From Campylobacterota bacterium (lineage in GTDB: Bacteria > Campylobacterota > Campylobacteria > Campylobacterales > Sulfurovaceae): a stretch of 6,134 nucleotides of DNA. Shown here piece after piece: positions 1-5,523 of this stretch. Numbering within the stretch: the first letter of the stretch is position 1; each line of letters begins with the position of its first letter. The stretch lies in NCBI GenBank assembly GCA_003646525.1, contig QMKU01000087.1, forward strand, positions 1-6,134. The letters are read 5' to 3'. Made by a program: the position numbers and the translations under genes. The notes below the pieces were generated by a model. That model was not told the origin of the DNA. It did not search any database and saw nothing but the letters and a program-made list of their open reading frames with translations.

Positions 1-478
1 AGCCTACAAATTAAAATTCATTCCAAATTACAAAGCAAAACAGATGATGCTCTCCTATTTCTTCAAGGGTATGGACGAAGAGAAGTTCCTACTATTGGCT
101 AAAAAATACTCACTGAATCATATAAACCTCATGGTGCGTCCACAAGCTATGGAAAAAATAGTATGGCATAAAAACCAAGGTCACATAGTCGTCATTGTTT
201 CTGCTTCTGTGGAGTGTTGGCTAAAACCATGGTGTGAGGAGAATGATTTAGAGCTTATCGCTACAAAGCTAGAGATAGAAAACCATAGTGTCACTGGAAA
301 ATTTGCAAGCAAAAACTGCTACGGTATTGAAAAGGTCAACAGAGTCAAGGAGATCTATAACCTCAATGATTTTGATTGCATTTATGCTTATGGTGACAGC
401 CATGGAGACAAAGAACTATTGGCTCTTGCTGATGAGAGTTTCTACAAACCGTTTAGGAGTGCAACTCCTTGCTTTTAG
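1..478 (+). CDS. HAD-superfamily subfamily IB hydrolase (phosphoserine phosphatase-like), 5' end outside the window
   Basis: The frame is open from base 2 to a TAG at 476-478, giving the last 158 residues of a protein that starts upstream. Three of the four HAD motifs are visible: motif II in VIVSASVE, a motif III lysine in GIEKVNRV, and motif IV as GDSHGDKE, the Mg-binding acidic loop. Motif I (DxDxT), which carries the nucleophilic aspartate, would lie in the missing N-terminus. HAD-IB enzymes are usually about 200-230 residues, so roughly 50-70 residues are absent. Family members are cytoplasmic phosphomonoesterases, with SerB-like and TIGR01490-like branches. The substrate cannot be told from this fragment. 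The first in-frame ATG pair (44-49) is internal, because homologous-looking sequence continues upstream of it. The 3' end overlaps the convergent PPK2 gene by 26 bp. Confidence 0.85.
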   Translation, partial: AYKLKFIPNYKAKQMMLSYFFKGMDEEKFLLLAKKYSLNHINLMVRPQAMEKIVWHKNQGHIVVIVSASVECWLKPWCEENDLELIATKLEIENHSVTGKFASKNCYGIEKVNRVKEIYNLNDFDCIYAYGDSHGDKELLALADESFYKPFRSATPCF

Positions 479-1451
479 ACTCTTTATTTTTAGAGTCTTT
501 ACTCTTAGACTCTTTACTAGCAACATGAATGGATATATTTTTATTAAATTCCTCAATCTTTTTATCAGCAGGAAAGATAATCTTTTTGTCAACTTTCAAA
601 TACTTTTTCTTAGTCTTACCTGGATAATCAACTTGTCCGAGAATACATTTAATACAATTAATACGCGCTTTTTTCTTATTGTCAGATTTGACAACGACCC
701 ATGGGGAATGATTTGTATGTGAAGCCATAAACATCGTATATTCTGCTACAGTATATTCATCCCATAATGTTTGTGAATACTCATCCACTGGAGAGAGCTT
801 GTACTGCTTTAGTGGATTGGTTTTTCGTTCACTAAAACGCTTTTTCTCCTCTTTTTTAGAGACAGAAAAATAAAATTTCATTAGGACAATATCCGTATTG
901 ACCAGCATCTTTTCAAGATCTGGTACCGTCAGCAAAAACCTTCGATGCTCTTCTTGTGTGCAAAAATCCATGACTGGCTCTACTCCAGCACGATTGTACC
1001 AGCTACGATCGAAGATCACTATCTCTCCAGCACTAGGCAGATGCTGAATATAACGCTGAAAATACCACTGTGTCTTTTCGACATCCGAAGGCTTATCAAG
1101 TGCAACGACTCTTGCGCCACGCGGATTGAGGTGTTCCGTGACACGCTTGATCGTACCACCCTTCCCTGCTGCATCCCGTCCTTCAAAAAGTATCAGAACT
1201 TTCAACCCCTTATCTTTCACATGTTTTTGAAACTTAAGCAGTTCGATCTGAAGCGTCCGAAGCTCCTCTTCATATTGTATTATCTCTTCTTTGACCCAGA
1301 TAGCTACCCGTTTCTTTTTCTTTCCAGCATTTCGATTCTCCATCTCTTGAAACTCTTCACGGGTCTCTTCTCTTCGATCCCCATGAATATTCTCTTTGAT
1401 TTCCTTAAGATCTTCCGTATCACTGTCGATAATATTTCTTTTTCTACTCAT
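453..1451 (-). CDS. ppk2: Polyphosphate kinase 2 (PPK2 family)
   Basis: This 332-residue protein belongs to the PPK2 family, cytoplasmic P-loop kinases that transfer phosphate between polyphosphate and nucleotides. Walker A is GRDAAGKGG at residues 91-99, the Walker B/lid region is DRSWYNRAGVE at 148-158, and SPVDEYSQTLWDEY near 220-233 and SPWVVVKSDNKKKAR near 249-263 are also typical. It has one PPK2 domain preceded by a charged region of about 50 residues rich in K, E and R. The ATG at 1451 is chosen because GGAGGA lies 4 nt upstream; a TTG 12 nt further up falls inside that ribosome site and is not credible. The C-terminus ends in a hydrophilic KESKS-type repeat outside the catalytic fold. 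The donor/acceptor preference (ADP, GDP or AMP) cannot be read from sequence alone. It is divergent from the PTS gene and convergent with the HAD gene. Confidence 0.93.
   Translation of the reverse strand: MSRKRNIIDSDTEDLKEIKENIHGDRREETREEFQEMENRNAGKKKKRVAIWVKEEIIQYEEELRTLQIELLKFQKHVKDKGLKVLILFEGRDAAGKGGTIKRVTEHLNPRGARVVALDKPSDVEKTQWYFQRYIQHLPSAGEIVIFDRSWYNRAGVEPVMDFCTQEEHRRFLLTVPDLEKMLVNTDIVLMKFYFSVSKKEEKKRFSERKTNPLKQYKLSPVDEYSQTLWDEYTVAEYTMFMASHTNHSPWVVVKSDNKKKARINCIKCILGQVDYPGKTKKKYLKVDKKIIFPADKKIEEFNKNISIHVASKESKSKDSKNKESKSKELHS
455..476 (+). terminator. Weak hairpin plus T-run at the convergent gene ends
   Basis: AGGAGT (455-460) can pair with ACTCCT (464-469) around a 3-nt GCA loop, followed by TGCTTTT on the plus strand. 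It sits across the overlapping 3' ends of the HAD and PPK2 genes and could terminate HAD transcription. The stem is only 6 bp, the loop is tight and the T-run is short, so this is a weak call. The minus strand has no T-run after the hairpin. Confidence 0.25.
475..519 (-). repeat. Three tandem 15-bp units encoding the PPK2 C-terminal tail
   Basis: Three consecutive 15-bp units begin at 475, 490 and 505. They read TTAGACTCTTTATTT, TTAGAGTCTTTACTC and TTAGACTCTTTACTA on the plus strand. In the PPK2 frame they encode the pentapeptide-like repeats KESKS, KDSKN and KESKS. The first unit also contains the stop codon of the convergent HAD gene. Because the unit is five codons, copy-number change would alter only the length of the charged tail and keep the PPK2 frame. 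Confidence 0.7.
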
Positions 1452-1455
1452 TTTT

Positions 1456-1461
1456 TCCTCC
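1456..1461 (-). promoter_or_regulatory. Ribosome binding site of ppk2
   Basis: On the minus strand GGAGGA is followed by AAAA and then ATG (1451-1449). This strong Shine-Dalgarno sequence fixes the start at 1451 rather than at the TTG at 1463. Confidence 0.8.
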
Positions 1462-1482
1462 AAACCTAAGTTGAATAGGAAA

Positions 1483-1491
1483 AGTATAGCA
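1483..1491 (-). promoter_or_regulatory. Extended -10 promoter candidate for ppk2
   Basis: The minus strand reads TGCTATACT, a perfect extended -10 (TGn followed by TATACT), about 32 nt upstream of the ATG. Transcription would start near 1476 and leave a leader of about 25 nt containing the ribosome site. No good -35 hexamer is seen at 16-18 bp, which is compatible with an extended -10 promoter and with the weak -35 usage known in Campylobacterota. Confidence 0.5.
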
Positions 1492-1533
1492 TAAAAAACT
1501 ATCTAAATAATCGCTGAGTTCAATATTTTTAGA

Positions 1534-1539
1534 TAAAAT
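1534..1539 (+). promoter_or_regulatory. Possible -10 element for the PTS gene
   Basis: TAAAAT follows a T-rich stretch (1525-1530) and lies 30 bp upstream of the PTS start codon. No recognisable -35 is present at the proper distance. It is the best -10-like hexamer in the intergenic region on this strand, but in AT-rich DNA that is weak support. Confidence 0.3.
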
Positions 1540-1554
1540 GTTTACAAATATTTT

Positions 1555-1560
1555 AAGGGA
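1555..1560 (+). promoter_or_regulatory. Ribosome binding site of the PTS permease gene
   Basis: AAGGGA ends 8 nt before the ATG at 1569 and supports that start, from which the encoded N-terminus aligns with the beginning of NagE-like proteins. Confidence 0.55.
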
Positions 1561-1568
1561 TATTCTCT

Positions 1569-2996
1569 ATGCTTAATTTTTTACAAAAAATCGGCAAGGC
1601 ATTAATGACACCTATTGCCGTGTTGCCTATCGCAGCACTCCTTCTTCGTTTTGGTTTTGGTGATATCTTTGATGGTCAGACTGCAGAAGTTATGAAAGCA
1701 GCAGGAGATGCTGTCTTTGGAAATCTAGATCTACTTTTTGGTATCGGTATTGCGTATGGACTTGCCAAAAACAATGATGGAGCAGCAGCACTTGCTGGCG
1801 CTATAGGTGTACTCATAGCAAAAGATGTCTATCATGCCATCGACGATACGGTCAATATGGGTGTTTTTATCGGTATTATTATGGGTGTGCTTGCAGGCAT
1901 ACTCTATAACCGTTTTCATGCGATCAAACTACCCGAATTTCTTGGATTTTTTGGAGGCAAACGATTTGTCCCCATTATCACCGCTATCACGGCTATCCTT
2001 GTTGGGGTACTCGCTGGGCATTTTTGGCATTATGCACAAGACGGTATCGACCTCTTCTCCAATGCCATCATCAGCCTAGGAGAGATCGGTACTTTTATCT
2101 ATGGAACACTAAATCGACTTTTGATCCCCTTAGGTCTACACCATATCCTCAACTCAGTTTTCTGGTTCCAGCTAGGAGATTTCGAATATATCCAAGCAGG
2201 AAAAACAGTGATCGCTCATGGGGATCTTCACCGCTTTTTTGCTGGTGACAAGAGTGCTGGTATTTATATGGCAGGATTCTATCCAGTGATGATGTTTGGA
2301 CTACCTGCACTAGGCTTGGCAATGTATCTCAACACACCCAAATCCAAACGCAAAGAAGTCGGTGCCATCCTCGCGGGTGTTGCCTTTACCTCTTTTCTGA
2401 CAGGGATTACAGAACCTTTTGAATTTCTCTTCCTCTTTGTAGCTCCGATACTTTTTATTGCTCATGCCTTACTCACTGGACTCTCATTGGCATTGGCACA
2501 AATGATGGGTATACACCATGGATTTGGCTTCTCTGCTGGCTTTATTGATTATCTCATCAATTATAAGCTCGCTACCAAACCTCTGCTGATTCTCCCACTA
2601 GGACTCTTCATCGGCTTCATCTACTTCATCGTCGGCTATACCCTACTCAAATTTTTCAAAATAAATCTCTTCAAAGAGATGGAGACAGATGAGTCAAGCA
2701 CCGAAGAGAATGAGTCCAAGCAAGCAGAAGAGCAAAACAATACATTATCAGCACAAGCAAAAGAGGCACAGCTCTTTATCTGTGCTCTTGGAGGCAAAGA
2801 TAATATACTCGATACAGATGCCTGCATCACTCGCCTCAGAATGAGAGTCAGAGAGAGCAGTCACCTTCAGGATGAGGTATTTGAAAATCTTGGCGCAAAA
2901 GGTGTCATTCGACCTGACAAAAACTCTATCCAAGTTGTACTCGGATCAAAAGCAGAAAAGATATCAGATGCTATCAAGGAGCAGCTTGGAGGTTAG
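1569..2996 (+). CDS. PTS permease EIIC-EIIB, N-acetylglucosamine/glucose type (NagE/PtsG family)
   Basis: This 475-residue inner-membrane protein would import and phosphorylate a hexose or amino sugar. The N-terminus (LNFLQKIGKALMTPIAVLPIAALLLRFG, given here only as a start-defining stretch near residues 2-29) and the following hydrophobic segments form the EIIC channel, to about residue 365. Family landmarks are LPEFLGFFGGKRFVPI near 120-135, GLHHILN with histidines 191-192, and GITEPFEF with Glu282. An acidic linker (about 367-395) leads to a C-terminal EIIB domain with the phospho-accepting cysteine in DACITRLR (Cys419). The overall sequence most resembles E. coli NagE as I recall it, suggesting N-acetylglucosamine, but substrate is inference. 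There is no EIIA domain, unlike EIICBA NagE, so phosphate must come from an EIIA encoded elsewhere, together with EI and HPr. No other PTS or sugar-catabolism gene is in the window. Confidence 0.93.
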   Translation: MLNFLQKIGKALMTPIAVLPIAALLLRFGFGDIFDGQTAEVMKAAGDAVFGNLDLLFGIGIAYGLAKNNDGAAALAGAIGVLIAKDVYHAIDDTVNMGVFIGIIMGVLAGILYNRFHAIKLPEFLGFFGGKRFVPIITAITAILVGVLAGHFWHYAQDGIDLFSNAIISLGEIGTFIYGTLNRLLIPLGLHHILNSVFWFQLGDFEYIQAGKTVIAHGDLHRFFAGDKSAGIYMAGFYPVMMFGLPALGLAMYLNTPKSKRKEVGAILAGVAFTSFLTGITEPFEFLFLFVAPILFIAHALLTGLSLALAQMMGIHHGFGFSAGFIDYLINYKLATKPLLILPLGLFIGFIYFIVGYTLLKFFKINLFKEMETDESSTEENESKQAEEQNNTLSAQAKEAQLFICALGGKDNILDTDACITRLRMRVRESSHLQDEVFENLGAKGVIRPDKNSIQVVLGSKAEKISDAIKEQLGG

Positions 2997-3006
2997 GCTG
3001 CCCTTT

Positions 3007-3017
3007 AGGGTCAGGTG
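3007..3017 (+). repeat. Left copy of an 11-bp target-site duplication
   Basis: AGGGTCAGGTG directly abuts the left end of the 112-bp element and is repeated perfectly at 3130-3140. Confidence 0.85.
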
Positions 3018-3129
3018 CAATGGCGTTAAGTTAAGGATAAATAGCTTTAGGAGCAGGGACTTCAGTCCCGTTCTTATGGGACTAAAGTCCCTGCTCCTAG
3101 TGTAAATATTTCTTAACTGAACGCCATTG
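3018..3129. mobile_element. 112-bp MITE-like element with terminal inverted repeats
   Basis: The ends are CAATGGCGTTAAGTTAAG (3018-3035) and, on the opposite strand from 3129, CAATGGCGTTCAGTTAAG, matching at 17 of 18 positions. The element is flanked by a perfect 11-bp direct repeat. Its core is a large hairpin: 3048-3069 pairs with 3078-3099 at 21 of 22 positions around an 8-nt loop. It is far too short to encode a transposase, so it must have been mobilised in trans. An 11-bp duplication fits families that make 9-12 bp duplications, such as IS4, but the family is not established from these ends. Confidence 0.85.
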
Positions 3130-3140
3130 AGGGTCAGGTG
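3130..3140 (+). repeat. Right copy of the 11-bp target-site duplication
   Basis: AGGGTCAGGTG abuts the right end of the 112-bp element and is identical to 3007-3017. Removing the element plus one copy restores a continuous pre-insertion sequence downstream of the PTS gene. Confidence 0.85.
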
Positions 3141-3196
3141 AAGAAAACATACTTTTACTCATATTTATCTCTTACCTTAGCACAATGCCAATGAAT

Positions 3197-3360
3197 TAAG
3201 GAAGCTCACAAGAACAATTCTACCCAAATAACGCAGGATTTTTATTTCTAGTCGCATTCTCTCAAGAGGAGCATAGCTATTCTATGCGACGATTGAGAGA
3301 ATGCGACTAGGAGCAAAAGGACGAGTTAGGTGGGTAGAATTGTTTTTGGGAGCTTCCTAA
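3197..3360 (+). mobile_element. 164-bp palindromic element, copy A (left boundary of the ATPase/DUF4276 cassette)
   Basis: This imperfect palindrome has ends TAAGGAAGCTC and, on the opposite strand, TTAGGAAGCTC; both arms then share ACAATTCTACCCA. Inside, CTAGTCGCATTCTCTCAA (3248-3265) pairs perfectly with 3293-3310, and GCATAG (3271-3276) pairs with CTATGC (3282-3287) at the tip. A nearly identical copy lies inverted at 5326-5489 (156 of 164 positions). It has no coding capacity of its own. TA stands at both element edges in both copies, which could be a TA target duplication as made by IS630/Tc1-type transposases or simply part of the ends. Confidence 0.8.
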
Positions 3361-3422
3361 GTACGGTAGGGGTAGCCTTAATCAGAGGGTTCAATTTATT
3401 AGCCAAAATAATGGATTTTAAC

Positions 3423-3428
3423 TATTAT
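3423..3428 (+). promoter_or_regulatory. Possible -10 element for the ATPase operon
   Basis: TATTAT lies 57 bp upstream of the GTG start, within the AT-rich leader between element A and the ATPase gene. TATGCT at 3438-3443 is an alternative. No matching -35 is evident for either. Confidence 0.25.
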
Positions 3429-3473
3429 AAGTAATCTTATGCTAGAGTTTAATTTGATTTGCAAAACACCAAA

Positions 3474-3478
3474 AAGGA
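3474..3478 (+). promoter_or_regulatory. Ribosome binding site deciding the ATPase start
   Basis: AAGGA ends 7 nt before GTG at 3486. The alternative upstream in-frame TTG at 3459 has no purine-rich site in front of it, so GTG 3486 is preferred. Confidence 0.65.
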
Positions 3479-3485
3479 CATAAAA

Positions 3486-4649
3486 GTGATAAAGAGTATA
3501 AAGATAAAAAATTTACTATCATTTAATGACGATGGCATAGAACTGGAATTAAAAAATTTAAATGTACTCATCGGAGCAAATGGCTCTGGTAAATCTAATT
3601 TTTTAGAAGCGATAAGCCTACTTCAATCAGCACCATATTACTTAGCATTACCAGTTAAAGATAGTGGAGGTATATCAGTTTGGCTACATAAGGGGACAGA
3701 AAAACCTGTTGCAACCATAGAAGCTATAACTACCCTAATGGAAACTAAATCAAAGCTTCCATTAAAACATCTCATCTCGTTTAGTGAGGTTGGAAATAAG
3801 TTTGATCTTCAAGATGAACGAATAGAAAATAGCAAATCAAACAAGAGTGGGCATGAACCATATTTCTACTATAAATTTCAAAATAATCATCCAGTACTTA
3901 ATATTAAAGGCAGAACTAGAAGTATTAAAAGGATAGATATAGACCCTGAACAATCCATATTATCCCAAAGAAAAGACCCAGACCAATATCCTGAAATAAC
4001 AAAAATTTCAAAAGGTTATGAAAAGATAAGAATATATAGAGAGTGGACATTTGGACGCTACTCAATGCCAAGACAACCTCAAAAAGCAGATGGTAAAAAT
4101 AATTTTTTAGAAGAAGATTATAAAAATTTAGGACTTATACTCAATAAAATTTCAACTCATCCTAGCATAAAGAAAAAACTAATAGAAAAATTACAACTAC
4201 TCTACCCACGATTTGATGATTTTGGTGTTATTATCGAGGGTGGAACGGTACAGATATTTTTTACAGAACAAAACTATAGCATACCTGCTACTAGACTATC
4301 TGACGGTACACTAAGGTATCTCTCTTTTTTAGTTGCATTATATAGTCCAGATAAACCATCTCTTTTATGTTTTGAAGAGCCTGAACTTGGACTTCATCCA
4401 GATATTCTACCAACAATAGCTGAGATATTAAAAGAGGTATCAAATGAAACACAAATAGTTGTAACTACACACTCTGAAATTATTATAGATGCGCTTAGTT
4501 CTACTCCTGAAGATGTAATAGTATGTGAAAATAGTAATGGATATACAACTATGCAAAGATTACGAAAAGATGATTTAAAAGAGTGGTTAGAGAATTATAC
4601 TCTTGGTGAATTATGGAGTAAAGGCGAAATAGGGGGCAATAGATTTTGA
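3486..4649 (+). CDS. ABC/AAA-type ATPase (AAA_21-like), first gene of a two-gene accessory operon
   Basis: This 387-residue protein starts, from GTG, with IKSIKIKNLLSF, the usual opening of RecF/SMC/OLD-like ABC ATPases. Walker A is GANGSGKS (residues 30-37). An ABC-signature-like LSDGT lies at 271-275, Walker B is LLCFEE (293-298) followed by PELGLHPD, and the switch histidine is in TTHSE (His329). The last two motifs are typical of the AAA_21 group. The insert between Walker A and the signature (about 60-260) is family-specific and I do not recognise its fold. No TOPRIM or nuclease motif is seen in this chain, but the next gene, overlapping by 4 bp, supplies a TOPRIM-like protein. OLD, Gabija GajA and PARIS systems likewise couple such an ATPase to a TOPRIM. 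Base composition is AT-rich (18 of 60 G+C at 3541-3600, against 31 of 60 at 1981-2040 in the PTS gene), consistent with transfer. The defence role is inferred. Confidence 0.88.
   Translation: MIKSIKIKNLLSFNDDGIELELKNLNVLIGANGSGKSNFLEAISLLQSAPYYLALPVKDSGGISVWLHKGTEKPVATIEAITTLMETKSKLPLKHLISFSEVGNKFDLQDERIENSKSNKSGHEPYFYYKFQNNHPVLNIKGRTRSIKRIDIDPEQSILSQRKDPDQYPEITKISKGYEKIRIYREWTFGRYSMPRQPQKADGKNNFLEEDYKNLGLILNKISTHPSIKKKLIEKLQLLYPRFDDFGVIIEGGTVQIFFTEQNYSIPATRLSDGTLRYLSFLVALYSPDKPSLLCFEEPELGLHPDILPTIAEILKEVSNETQIVVTTHSEIIIDALSSTPEDVIVCENSNGYTTMQRLRKDDLKEWLENYTLGELWSKGEIGGNRF
4631..4636 (+). promoter_or_regulatory. Ribosome binding site of the DUF4276 gene inside the ATPase 3' end
   Basis: AGGGGG ends 9 nt before the TTG at 4646, within the last codons of the ATPase gene. 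It supports the unusual TTG start and translational coupling. Confidence 0.6.
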
Positions 4650-5248
4650 AGACTACTATTTATATAGAGGGTGGAGGGGATACTAAAAGTTTACATAGTG
4701 AACTTAGACGAGGGTTTCAAGAACTTTTTAAAAATTTAGGGTTTACAAATAGACTTCCTAGGGTTGTTGCATGTGGAAGTAGAAACGATACTTTTAGAGA
4801 TTTCACTATAGCATTTAAAAAGAAAAAAGAGGGTGAACAAGTATTACTTTTAGTGGATAGTGAAGATATTATCACAAAATCTAATAGCAAATGGGATTTT
4901 GTCAAAAATAGAGACAAGTGGGACAAACCAGAAAAGGCTAATGAGGAAAATATCTTCTTTATGGTTGTCTGTATGGAGTCATGGTTTTTGTCAGATAAAG
5001 ATGGAGTTAAAGAGTTTTTTGGAAAAGATTTTGATTTGTCTAAATTGCCACAAAGAGATAATCTTGAGGATATAGATAAACAAGTACTTTATAGTGGACT
5101 AAAACAAGCTACAAAAACAACAACTAAAGGTGAATATGGAAAAGGGCGACACTCTTTTAAGATTTTGACATATTTAGATGCAAAAAAAGTAGCTAAGCAT
5201 GGGGCTTATTCTGAAGAGTTTTTTGATTATTTGGACAATCATCTATAG
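4646..5248 (+). CDS. DUF4276 family protein, TOPRIM-like partner of the ATPase
   Basis: This 200-residue soluble protein matches the DUF4276 pattern as I know it. It has an N-terminal beta strand ending in an acidic turn, TIYIEGGGDTKSL (Glu8), then VACGSRNDTFRDF (41-53), LLLVDSED (67-74, with Asp71, Glu73 and Asp74), CMESWFL (109-115), and KGRHSFK (166-172) near the C-terminus. Glu8 plus the DxED cluster is the arrangement of a TOPRIM metal site, found in nucleases, primases and topoisomerases; nuclease activity here is inference. The start is TTG at 4646, overlapping the ATPase stop in TTGA, with AGGGGG 9 nt upstream, so the two are almost certainly co-translated. The length appears complete and the reading frame intact. 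A short hairpin with a T-run follows the stop. The exact role of the family is not established to my knowledge. Confidence 0.82.
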   Translation: MKTTIYIEGGGDTKSLHSELRRGFQELFKNLGFTNRLPRVVACGSRNDTFRDFTIAFKKKKEGEQVLLLVDSEDIITKSNSKWDFVKNRDKWDKPEKANEENIFFMVVCMESWFLSDKDGVKEFFGKDFDLSKLPQRDNLEDIDKQVLYSGLKQATKTTTKGEYGKGRHSFKILTYLDAKKVAKHGAYSEEFFDYLDNHL

Positions 5249-5258
5249 GGTCTCGACC

Positions 5259-5280
5259 ATTCACGACAAGGGTGAATTTT
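5259..5280 (+). terminator. Possible intrinsic terminator of the ATPase/DUF4276 operon
   Basis: ATTCAC (5259-5264) pairs with GTGAAT (5272-5277) around a 7-nt loop and is followed by TTT, 10 nt after the DUF4276 stop codon. The stem is short and the T-run minimal, but the position is right. Confidence 0.4.
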
Positions 5281-5325
5281 AAAAACAATCCATTCTAAAA
5301 AATCTTTTTCTTGTTTGTTAGGGTA

Positions 5326-5489
5326 TTAGGAAACTCCCAAAAACAATTCTACCCACCTAACTTGTCCCTTTGCTCCTAGTCACATTCTCTCAATCGTCGC
5401 GTAGAATAGCTATGTTCCTCTTGAGAGAATGTGACTAGAAACAAAAATCCTGCGTTATTTGGGTAGAATTGTTCTTGTGAGCTTCCTTA
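5326..5489 (-). mobile_element. 164-bp palindromic element, copy B (right boundary of the cassette, inverted)
   Basis: Read on the minus strand this is the same element as copy A, with 8 differences, all transitions, at copy A positions 3244, 3254, 3271, 3285, 3304, 3318, 3323 and 3353. The inner perfect 18-bp stem survives because the differences at 3254 and 3304 pair with each other, G-C in A and A-T in B. The 47 bp nearest the outer edge are identical to copy A. Confidence 0.8.
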
Positions 5490-5510
5490 GGAACCTCACA
5501 AAAACAAAAC
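5488..5510 (+). repeat. Degenerate third copy of the element end
   Basis: Starting at the right edge of copy B, TTAGGAACCTCACAAAAAC and the next few bases resemble the element's own end (TAAGGAAGCTCACAAGAAC). The likeness fades after about 23 bp. It may be a remnant of an older copy into which B inserted, or chance. Confidence 0.35.
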
Positions 5511-5523
5511 TAAGTGGCTAGAG

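Larger units (their letters stand above)
2997..3485. other. 489-bp gene-free region holding two palindromic elements
   Basis: Between the PTS stop and the ATPase start I see no credible gene. The region holds a 112-bp element with target-site duplication (3007-3140), a short unexplained AT-rich spacer (3141-3196), a 164-bp palindromic element (3197-3360) and a leader of about 125 bp for the ATPase operon. No clear T-tailed terminator follows the PTS gene. A small bulged hairpin, CTGCCC with GGGTCAG, at 2998-3014 lies at the insertion site of the 112-bp element. Confidence 0.7.
3197..5489. mobile_element. Candidate composite cassette: two genes between inverted palindromic elements
   Basis: Copies A and B of the 164-bp element lie in opposite orientation around the ATPase and DUF4276 genes, and the outermost 47 bp of the two copies are identical. 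This could let a transposase acting in trans move the 2.3-kb unit. No transposase is encoded inside, and I see no convincing duplication outside the pair. Independent insertion of two elements, or inversion of the DNA between them, would look the same. Confidence 0.45.

Noticed and set aside
288..722. A 144-codon plus-strand frame across the HAD and PPK2 3' ends
   Set aside because: It is out of frame with the HAD motifs and antisense to PPK2; the composition looks like a shadow frame.
1452..1463. TTG at 1463 as the start of PPK2
   Set aside because: It overlaps the GGAGGA ribosome site that sits at ideal distance from the ATG at 1451.
945..1469. A 174-codon plus-strand open frame antisense to PPK2
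   Set aside because: It lies within a clear PPK2 gene on the other strand, and its translation shows no recognisable domain.
3197..3360. Palindromic element as a CRISPR repeat, riboswitch or tRNA-like gene
   Set aside because: There is only one further copy, inverted and 2 kb away, with no spacer array. The structure is one long palindrome with end repeats, and no tRNA or known riboswitch features are seen.
3459..3485. TTG at 3459 as the start of the ATPase
   Set aside because: No ribosome site precedes it, whereas AAGGA is well placed before GTG 3486, and the family's conserved N-terminus begins there.
3197..5489. Cassette as a standard IS or composite transposon with its own transposase
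   Set aside because: Neither of the two genes resembles a transposase, and no duplication is evident outside the pair.
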